NCBI RefSeq assembly: GCF_003855155.1
Contig: NZ_CP034073.1
Span: forward strand, 2,294,001 to 2,358,000
Direction of reading: 5' to 3'
Source of the DNA: Shewanella psychromarinicola
GTDB lineage: Bacteria > Pseudomonadota > Gammaproteobacteria > Enterobacterales > Shewanellaceae
Length of the DNA: 64,000 bases
The notes beneath the pieces were generated by a model, which made no database searches, had not been told where the DNA came from, and worked only from the letters and a program-made list of their open reading frames with translations. Both the position numbers and the translations under genes were made by a program. This document shows, piece by piece, positions 18,767-25,396 of the stretch; position 1 is the first letter of the stretch; every line of letters starts with the position of its first letter.

Positions 18767-20473
18767 TTATTCGCGATGTCTAAATAGCATTTTTGGCAGT
18801 AACCATGCCAGTAAAAAACCAAGGGCAGGGAGGGCCATTTGCACTAATGCATACACAGCACTGGTGCGACGACTGCCGCCATTGGCGAGCGAAACCGCTT
18901 CGGTAGTAATGGTATTAATGCGCCCACCCCCCGCCAGTAATGTGGGTAAATATTGACTAAAACTAATGGCTAATCCTAATGCGCAGGCAATCAAAATAGG
19001 CGCTAGCAACATAGGCAGTTTAATTTGCCAGAATATTTTTGCTTCGCTCGCCCCCAAACTGGCGGCGACGGTGCTAAAGCGTGGGTCTAAACGGCGGTAG
19101 CTACTGGACAGCGACAAAAACACATAAGGCAATACAAACAACAGATGCGCTAGCACCACATTGATGAAGCTGTGATGGCTGTTGATTTGCTCCAATAACC
19201 ACACCAAACCAAATAGAAACGCAATGCTGGGGATAAGCAGGGGTAAATAAATGATCACACTGCTTAATCTCGACACCATTTTACCTGTGTATTGCTCAGC
19301 CTCCAGAGTAAATAAGGTCAAAATGATTGCCAAGCTGGTGGCACAAACACCAATCAAAACTGTGTCTAGTAATGGCGTGTGCATTTGTTGTAATGCCGAC
19401 TGCCAATGTAAACTGACAAATTGTTGCGGCAATACCGTAGGGAAATGCCAGAAACCGGCAACAGACCATAACATCATGCCGATTAATGCCAAACCAATGG
19501 CACTGATTATCACCACAGTAAGCACATGAGTGATGTTTTGCATAATGGCGCCAGCATACTCACGTTGGCCGTTGATAAGCATGGTTTGGGAGGCTTTTTT
19601 TATTAGTTTTTCGAGCAGCCACCAACTCAGTAGCAAGAGTAATGTCAGTACAATTTGTAATATGGCGCCTGCTGACGCTTTTATTCGTAAGCTTAAGTCA
19701 ACATCATGGAACCACTGCATAATGGCAACGGCAAGTGTCGGTGGGCTATTAGGACCCAAAATTAATGGAATTTCGACACTGGCACTGGCATAGGCGAGCA
19801 CGGCCAATATCGGTAAGCGTAAAAACGGGTATAAGCTCGGTAACACCACTTTGAAAAAAGCGGTCATTGGGCAATAACCTAGGCTTAATGCCACTCGATG
19901 TTGAGCGCGCAAGGTATGACCTAATTCGGGTTGTGCTAATACCCCAAGTGCCATCAGTAATAGAAAGGGGAGTTCTTTTAGCGTCAGCCCAATAATAATG
20001 CTCAGGCCCATCGCATCGTGAGGATACAGCCAATCAGGCGGTGCATCCCATCCGCTTAGCCAAGGTGACACAATCCGAGATAACATGCCCGATGGGGTAA
20101 TTAAAAAGCCAATTGCAATTGCGGCAGCCGCATGGGGGATGACTAAAATAGGCCCTAACAGTCGTTGAATATAGCCGAGCCAAGGGCTAGTAAAGTAACT
20201 GCCTAATATTAAAATGGTGATCACAAATGCCAGTAAGGTACTGATAAAACTGGTCGATACGCTGAGTAATGCCATATAGCCAAGACCCGGTGTTTGCCAT
20301 AGATCGACAAAACCAGCCACGCTGAACTGAGTATGACCTAATACCGGAAACCAGCCAAAAGCAGGCAAAATAACGGCAATTAAGCCGCTCAGTACCGGGA
20401 TCACCAATAACGCCATCATTAAATATGGACTGCTGCGCACTAAGGTTGTAAATCCACTGGTGGACGTCATCAT
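18767..20473 (-). CDS. ynjC: ABC transporter permease with two fused BPD domains, YnjC-like
   Basis: This is the membrane subunit of the YnjBCD-type importer. It is a double-length permease of 568 residues, like ThiP/FbpB proteins, with about twelve hydrophobic segments and two EAA-like loops (ELGHTLRAQHRVALSLGYCPMTAFFKVVLPSLYP and STVAASLGASEAKIFWQIKLPM). I start at the ATG at 20473, which overlaps the preceding stop as ATGA and has a GGGG element seven bases upstream. A longer frame from 20500 is only read-through of the preceding repeat. Its first 20 codons are present again in each 221-bp repeat upstream. Confidence 0.87.
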   Translation of the reverse strand: MMTSTSGFTTLVRSSPYLMMALLVIPVLSGLIAVILPAFGWFPVLGHTQFSVAGFVDLWQTPGLGYMALLSVSTSFISTLLAFVITILILGSYFTSPWLGYIQRLLGPILVIPHAAAAIAIGFLITPSGMLSRIVSPWLSGWDAPPDWLYPHDAMGLSIIIGLTLKELPFLLLMALGVLAQPELGHTLRAQHRVALSLGYCPMTAFFKVVLPSLYPFLRLPILAVLAYASASVEIPLILGPNSPPTLAVAIMQWFHDVDLSLRIKASAGAILQIVLTLLLLLSWWLLEKLIKKASQTMLINGQREYAGAIMQNITHVLTVVIISAIGLALIGMMLWSVAGFWHFPTVLPQQFVSLHWQSALQQMHTPLLDTVLIGVCATSLAIILTLFTLEAEQYTGKMVSRLSSVIIYLPLLIPSIAFLFGLVWLLEQINSHHSFINVVLAHLLFVLPYVFLSLSSSYRRLDPRFSTVAASLGASEAKIFWQIKLPMLLAPILIACALGLAISFSQYLPTLLAGGGRINTITTEAVSLANGGSRRTSAVYALVQMALPALGFLLAWLLPKMLFRHRE

Positions 20474-20694
20474 CGCATTACCCCATAGCGTTGTAGCCAC
20501 TGGGTTGCGATCACCTTGGTCCAGCTCGGATCCGGTTCGCCTAATGCTGGGCTACTCTCTTGATTAGCCATTTGGGCGCTAGGGTGTGACTGGGTTGGCG
20601 GCTGAAACGACGCTTGTTGCGCAGCCGGTAATGGCGATATTACGTATGGACTGCTGCGCACCAGTGTTTTAAATCCACTTGCGGATGTCATCAT
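20470..20694 (-). CDS. 74-codon hybrid frame in 221-bp repeat, copy adjoining ynjC
   Basis: The frame starts as a copy of the ynjC N-terminus (MMTSASGFKTLVRSSPYV) and continues as a copy of the ynjB C-terminus (FQPPTQSHPSA to LQRYGVMR). Its start overlaps the stop of the other hybrid frame, and its stop overlaps the ynjC start, each as ATGA. A GGGG ribosome element precedes the ATG. The tail differs from the ynjB tail at several residues (for example AQMANQESSPALGE against AIIANQDSSPALSE), so this copy is the older or less conserved one. There is no membrane segment. Whether it makes a stable peptide is unknown; it may simply carry the stop/start relay. Confidence 0.45.
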   Translation of the reverse strand: MMTSASGFKTLVRSSPYVISPLPAAQQASFQPPTQSHPSAQMANQESSPALGEPDPSWTKVIATQWLQRYGVMR

Positions 20695-20915
20695 CGCATT
20701 ACCCCATAGCGTTGTAGCCACTGGGTTGCGATCACCTTGGTCCAACTTGGGTCCGGTTCGCTCAATGCTGGGCTACTATCTTGGTTGGCGATAATGGCAC
20801 TGGGGTGAGACTGGGTTGGCGGTTGAAACCAGGCTTGTTGCGTTGCTGGTAATGACGATATTACGTATGGACTGCTGCTCACCAGTGTTTTGAATCCACT
20901 TGCGGATGTCATCAT
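20691..20915 (-). CDS. 74-codon hybrid frame in 221-bp repeat, copy adjoining ynjB
   Basis: It has the same architecture as the neighbouring hybrid frame: ynjC-like head (MMTSASGFKTLVSSSPYV) joined to a ynjB-like tail. Here the tail is identical to the end of YnjB from LPATQQAWFQ onward, so this unit arose recently or has been homogenised with ynjB. Start and stop both sit in ATGA overlaps, with ynjB upstream and the second hybrid downstream. The product would be soluble, proline- and serine-rich, with no signal peptide. Expression is uncertain. Confidence 0.45.
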   Translation of the reverse strand: MMTSASGFKTLVSSSPYVISSLPATQQAWFQPPTQSHPSAIIANQDSSPALSEPDPSWTKVIATQWLQRYGVMR

Positions 20916-22204
20916 CGCATTACCCCATAGCGTTGTAGCCACTGGGTTGCGATCACCTTGGTCCAACTTGGGTCCGGTTCGCTCAATGCTGGGCTACTAT
21001 CTTGGTTGGCGATAATGGCACTGGGGTGAGACTGGGTTGGCGGTTGAAACCAAGCTTGTTGCGTTGCGGGTAGTTGCGATTGTGCGATGACACTGGTATC
21101 GCCCCATACGCTAGGTTGTTGTTTTTTCGCTTGAGCCTCTGGGCTGAGTAAAAAATTAACCGCCAGTTTAGCGCTGTCAATATGCGTCGCATTATATGGA
21201 ATGGCAATAAAATGGATATTACTCAAGCTGCCATCACGCATGCGATAACTGCGGATGCTGTCTGGCAAGTCAAAGCGCGCCACTGCTGCTGGAACATCGG
21301 CGGCTGAAAAGGTAAATGCCAATGCCAATTCGCTATCACCCATTAAGCGGCGCAGCGCCATGCCGCTGGACATAAAGTGTTGGCCTTTACGCCATAAATT
21401 GGGATGTAATTTATCTAAATATTGCCAAAGCACAGGTAACAACAACGCTTGGCTTTGCGCTGTGGCAGGTTGATAAAGTAGATTTTTAATCGCCGCAGGT
21501 TGTGAACTATTGAGCACAATTAAGGCGTATTTTAAAAAGCTCATAGCCAAAAAGTCAGGCGGCTTAGGATAGGTAAATCGGCCTGGATGTTGTTGTGTCC
21601 ACTGGCTTAACTGTGGCAATGTTTGTGGCGGCGTTTGGCTAACAAGATTGTCGTAATAAAAGGTTAACGCGGCTTTGCCCCAAGGTGCTTCCATGCCTAA
21701 TGTAGGCACACCAAAGTCGCGGGTCATGGCAGGATTATTGTCTGGATCGGTTAAACTAAAGTTGGGTAATTGAGGCACCCAGTTAGGGGTGAGCAATTGA
21801 TGTTTTGCCATCGCGGCAAAGTTCTCGCCATTAATCCACACGAGATCCACTTGACCATTATGGTCGTTAGCAGCGGATTTTTCTGCCAGTACGCGACTGA
21901 CCGCTTCACTGGTGTCGGTCAGTTTTACATGATGTAATTTGATGTGATATTGCTGGTCAAGCTGATCCGCAACCCACTGAATATACCTATTGATTTGTGG
22001 ATCGCCGCCCCAAGCATGAAAATACACCTCTTGATTTGCACCACGTGCTTCAATGTCTGACCATGCTGCTTGCTCATTGGTTTTGGCATAAGCCACACCA
22101 GCCCCAAAACTGGCGCATATAAAAAAGCCCAATGCGGTTGCTGCAACAATATGCAGTATAGCTTTAGGCCTTTTTATTAAAAAAATGATCTTATCGAGCG
22201 ACAT
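20912..22204 (-). CDS. ynjB: ABC transporter substrate-binding protein, YnjB-like
   Basis: This is the periplasmic binding protein of the YnjBCD-type importer. The N-terminus has a basic stretch and a hydrophobic core (AILHIVAATALGFFICASFGAGVAYAK), so it is exported. The mature part has the two-lobe solute-binding pattern, with VYFHAWGGDPQINRYIQWV near the start and VDLVWINGENFAAM near residue 100. I start at MSLDKIIF (22204); another ATG five codons upstream lies inside the DUF547 gene. The 5' end overlaps the DUF547 stop and the 3' end is the source of the 221-bp repeat, so the last 50 residues are triplicated in the genome. Confidence 0.88.
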   Translation of the reverse strand: MSLDKIIFLIKRPKAILHIVAATALGFFICASFGAGVAYAKTNEQAAWSDIEARGANQEVYFHAWGGDPQINRYIQWVADQLDQQYHIKLHHVKLTDTSEAVSRVLAEKSAANDHNGQVDLVWINGENFAAMAKHQLLTPNWVPQLPNFSLTDPDNNPAMTRDFGVPTLGMEAPWGKAALTFYYDNLVSQTPPQTLPQLSQWTQQHPGRFTYPKPPDFLAMSFLKYALIVLNSSQPAAIKNLLYQPATAQSQALLLPVLWQYLDKLHPNLWRKGQHFMSSGMALRRLMGDSELALAFTFSAADVPAAVARFDLPDSIRSYRMRDGSLSNIHFIAIPYNATHIDSAKLAVNFLLSPEAQAKKQQPSVWGDTSVIAQSQLPATQQAWFQPPTQSHPSAIIANQDSSPALSEPDPSWTKVIATQWLQRYGVMR

Positions 22205-23054
22205 TAAGCGACCAATCATAATCTAAAAAATCGATATCCAATTGCTGCTTTTCTGCAGTAGTTTGAAGTGCTGGACTGAGCTTTAATGCGCTAGGATACA
22301 GTAATAAAAAGGCATCGATCGAATCCGCGCCGCCAAAGCCTTGGGTAAAATCTTCACCATACCATTTAAAAATGGCTGACAAATAGACCGTATCGCCTTT
22401 GGCGTAGTTTCGGCTGTTGTCGCTAAGAAAACGCTCAGTTTGTGCGTTTAGTTGCTGCTCAAGCTTGGCGCCTGTGTAAGCTTCTTCACGCAGCGCAGGG
22501 CAACCTATGCTGGCACAGTTTACCGCAAAATGAATTCTAGGCTCATTATATCGATCGCTACCGCGGATCAATTTATGTTCAATATCGTTGAGGCTGCGGG
22601 TTTTACCCAATAATGGGATAAAGCTTTTATCCCAAGGTGAGCTAAATAATCCGCCCAAGTCTTTGATGGAGTCGATATCAGGGTACTGGGTTAAGATAAG
22701 TTCAAGCGACCACGCGTTGTAAGCATTGATTAAAAATGCTAATTGTGACGATTTATCCCAAGCATCGAATTCAGTTTGAGTAATGTGACTGAGTTGTGTC
22801 AAATAGCCCTGCAATTTGGCATGGTCTTGTTGCATAGCAGAGTAATCTACCGCGCTACTGTGACCTTGGTTTATGGGTTGTACATGTTGGCTAACTAAGT
22901 ACTGCCAGTCTTGGTGTAACGTCTGTTGCGCCGCTGCCGCTGCAACTTGGGTCGTAACCGATGGCTGCGATTCAGCGGCAAAACTCAGTGAGTTAAAAAC
23001 AACAGCGAACATAACCACTGCAGTTGAAAATACCTTTACTATTTTATTCATCAT
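22191..23054 (-). CDS. DUF547 family exported protein
   Basis: The 287-residue product begins with a signal peptide (KVFSTAVVMFAVVFNSLSFAAES) and is predicted periplasmic. The DUF547 core is clear: LAFLINAYNAWSLELIL, then WDKSFIPLLGKTRSLNDIEHKLIR, IHFAVNCASIGCPALREEAY and YLSAIFKWYGEDF. The conserved H-NC-S-GCP stretch could be an active site, but no activity is established. I start at 23054, giving a compact signal peptide and a GAG element; an in-frame ATG lies nine codons upstream. It overlaps ynjB and follows the flavoprotein fusion by 177 bases, so it is probably part of the same transcript. Confidence 0.85.
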   Translation of the reverse strand: MMNKIVKVFSTAVVMFAVVFNSLSFAAESQPSVTTQVAAAAAQQTLHQDWQYLVSQHVQPINQGHSSAVDYSAMQQDHAKLQGYLTQLSHITQTEFDAWDKSSQLAFLINAYNAWSLELILTQYPDIDSIKDLGGLFSSPWDKSFIPLLGKTRSLNDIEHKLIRGSDRYNEPRIHFAVNCASIGCPALREEAYTGAKLEQQLNAQTERFLSDNSRNYAKGDTVYLSAIFKWYGEDFTQGFGGADSIDAFLLLYPSALKLSPALQTTAEKQQLDIDFLDYDWSLNVAR

Positions 23055-23231
23055 GTTTTGCTCACTTACTGTTTGTGCCATTACTCTTGCCTATTCTGTG
23101 TGTACTCATTAATCAGTGTTGTCACACAATAGGCGTCAACTCATCTCTCTTTAGCTGACGCCATAATTTGTTAGCCTCTAAAGCATTGATGTTAATGGGC
23201 ATATAGCTTCATCAACACTGTCTTTAAACCA

Positions 23232-25391
23232 TTAACCACGACGCCATGTGTGGTATTTTTCTAACCAGCCCAGCACTGTTTCTGGCGCGTGGTTACGCTT
23301 CCATTCACCGGCGGCGGATTTGTTACCTTCAGCCCAAGTCGGGTAGCTGTGAATGGTGCCTAAAATTTTATTGAGTCCTAATCCGTGTTTCATTGCTAAT
23401 ACAAACTCAGCAATTAAGTCACCAGCATGCTCCGAGACAATGGTAACGCCTAAGATTTTGTCCTTGCCTTTAGGGGTGATCACCTTAATAAAACCGTCGG
23501 TCGCACTGTCGGTAATGGCTCGGTCTAATTCGGCAAAGTCAAACCGAGTGACTTCGTAATCAATGCCTTGCTGCTTGGCTTCGTATTCGTTAATACCGAC
23601 ACGGGCTACTTCTGGGTCGATAAAGGTGGTCCATGGGATGACGCGATAATCGACTTTAAACTTTTTAAATTGACCAAATAACGCATTCACTGCGGCATAC
23701 CAGCCTTGATGAGCGGCCACATGGGTAAATTGGTACGGGCCAACAATGTCGCCTGCAGCGTAAATGTTGGGGTATAAGGTTTCTAAATATTCATTAGTAA
23801 CAATGGTGCGATTGGTTTCGATGCCTAATGCTTCTAAACCGTAACCGTCTAAGCGGGCACTGCGACCGACGGCGCACAGAAGCTCATCGTATTCGATTGC
23901 CAGTTCTTGCTCTTGATGCTTGACGATAATGAATTTTTTATCATCACGCAGCTCACAACGCAGCGCTTGGTGCGAGGTTAAAATGTTGACGCCACTTTTT
24001 TGCAGCGCTTGGGTGGCAAATTCAGACACTTCAAGATCTTCTTTGATCATGATGCGATCGGCCATTTCAATTTGAGTCACTTTGGATCCTAAACGGGCAA
24101 AACTTTGGGCCAGTTCAGATCCAATTGGACCGCCGCCGAGGACCACTAATTTTTGTGGTGCGCTATCGAGTTTGGCAAATTCATCCCATAAAGTATCGCT
24201 GGTGACATAGCCGACTTCTTCAATGCCAGGTAACGGCGGCACAAACGGACGAGCACCCGTGGCAATCACAATACTGCGCGCGGTTAAGCGGCTGGTGTTG
24301 CCGTCTGGGTAGCTAATTTCTACGGTCCATGGGTCGACTAATTTAGCATAGCCTTTTACTACGTCGACACCTAAATTGGTGTAACGCTCAACGCTGTCGT
24401 GTGGGGCAATATCGGCCACGACTTGATGCACGCGTGCCATGACTTTTTTAAACGAAAACTCAGGGGTGATGTCTTCTAAACCATAATGATGGGCGTTTCT
24501 TATCTGCTGGGCTATCTTGGCGCTTTTAATGATCGCTTTACTCGGCACACAGCCATAGTTTAAGCAATCACCGCCCATTTCACCGGCTTCAATTAAGGTG
24601 ACTTTGGCTTTCACTGCAGCGGCAATGTAGCTGGTGACAAGACCTCCTGCGCCGGCGCCAATCACAATCATGTTGCGATCAAATTTGGCGGGCTTGGTCC
24701 AGTTGCTGTATACGCGGCGTTTTTTGATCATATTAACAATCGCCTTAGCAATCAGTGGGAATAAACCTAATAGTGCAAATGACACAATCAGGTTAAATGA
24801 TAAAATGTTCGCTAAACTGTCAATTTGTGCCAGTTGAGTTCCGGCATTAACATACACAAAGGTGCCCAAAAACATACCGACTTGGCTAACCCAGTAAAAG
24901 GTCCACGATTTAAACCCGGTGACGCCCATCAACAAGTTAATCACGAAGAACGGGAATATAGGCACTAAGCGTAAGGTGAATAAATAAAAGCCACCTTCTC
25001 TTTCAATGCCGGCATCAATGGCCGCTAAACGTTCAGGAAAGCGCTGCTTGATGGTATCTCGTAGCAAGTAACGTGACACTAAAAATGCCAGTAATGCACC
25101 AATACTTGAGGCAAATGAGGCAATAATTAATCCTTCAACTATGCCAAATAGTGCGCCTGAGGCAATGGTGAGAATGGCTGCACCAGGTAGAGACAATGCC
25201 GTCACTGCAACATACAGTAAAAAGAACCCGCCAATAACCAGCAGCGGCGATTGCTCGCGCAATTGGTCGAAATCATTCATTGAGCCTTTTAAGCCATCTA
25301 GGGTCAGTAACTGATGTAGGTCAAAATAGAAAAACAGACCCACTAATATTGTGGCAATGAGTAATAAAACAATTTTTTTAAACATAAACAA
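23232..25391 (-). CDS. VTT-domain (TVP38/TMEM64) protein fused to FAD disulfide reductase
   Basis: Two known domains are joined in 719 residues. Residues 1-220 form a VTT/DedA-like membrane domain with five or six hydrophobic segments (LSLPGAAILTIASGALFG; RLVPIFPFFVINLLMG). Residues 240-719 form a class I pyridine-nucleotide disulfide reductase. Its FAD loop is GAGAGG (245-250), the redox cysteines are C276 and C281 in CLNYGC, and the catalytic histidine-glutamate pair is in IHSYPTWAE near the end. It resembles mercuric reductase, but the C-terminal vicinal cysteines and the N-terminal metal-binding domain of MerA are absent, so mercury reduction is unlikely. It follows the TonB receptor by five bases. 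Confidence 0.9.
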   Translation of the reverse strand: MFMFKKIVLLLIATILVGLFFYFDLHQLLTLDGLKGSMNDFDQLREQSPLLVIGGFFLLYVAVTALSLPGAAILTIASGALFGIVEGLIIASFASSIGALLAFLVSRYLLRDTIKQRFPERLAAIDAGIEREGGFYLFTLRLVPIFPFFVINLLMGVTGFKSWTFYWVSQVGMFLGTFVYVNAGTQLAQIDSLANILSFNLIVSFALLGLFPLIAKAIVNMIKKRRVYSNWTKPAKFDRNMIVIGAGAGGLVTSYIAAAVKAKVTLIEAGEMGGDCLNYGCVPSKAIIKSAKIAQQIRNAHHYGLEDITPEFSFKKVMARVHQVVADIAPHDSVERYTNLGVDVVKGYAKLVDPWTVEISYPDGNTSRLTARSIVIATGARPFVPPLPGIEEVGYVTSDTLWDEFAKLDSAPQKLVVLGGGPIGSELAQSFARLGSKVTQIEMADRIMIKEDLEVSEFATQALQKSGVNILTSHQALRCELRDDKKFIIVKHQEQELAIEYDELLCAVGRSARLDGYGLEALGIETNRTIVTNEYLETLYPNIYAAGDIVGPYQFTHVAAHQGWYAAVNALFGQFKKFKVDYRVIPWTTFIDPEVARVGINEYEAKQQGIDYEVTRFDFAELDRAITDSATDGFIKVITPKGKDKILGVTIVSEHAGDLIAEFVLAMKHGLGLNKILGTIHSYPTWAEGNKSAAGEWKRNHAPETVLGWLEKYHTWRRG

Positions 25392-25396
25392 TAGCC

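Larger units (their letters stand above)
20420..21085 (-). repeat. 221-bp tandem duplication spanning the ynjB/ynjC junction
   Basis: The period is exact: stop codons at 20912, 20691 and 20470 are each 221 bases apart, with matching sequence between. Two full internal units lie between a first part inside the ynjB 3' end (to about 21085) and a last part inside the ynjC 5' end (to about 20420). 221 is not a multiple of three, so the frames do not fuse. Instead each unit ends in TGATG-type overlaps. The unit joins the end of ynjB to the start of ynjC at SSPY-VIS. Confidence 0.92.

Noticed and set aside
20470..20966. Two 91-codon frames starting MDQGDRNPVATTLWGNA in the ynj repeat
   Set aside because: The first 17 residues are an out-of-frame reading of the preceding copy of the ynjB tail. 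The ATGs in the ATGA overlaps are better starts.
20420..21085. Assembly error duplicating the ynjB/ynjC junction
   Set aside because: The units differ at many positions, especially in the copy next to ynjC, so they are not a collapsed or repeated read artefact.
23132..23162. GGCGTCA/TGACGCC hairpin between the flavoprotein fusion and DUF547 as a terminator
   Set aside because: The stem is short and no T run follows on the minus strand; transcription probably continues into DUF547.
23232..25391. Mercuric reductase MerA
   Set aside because: It lacks the C-terminal vicinal cysteines and metal-binding N-terminal domain; no merR, merT or merP gene nearby.
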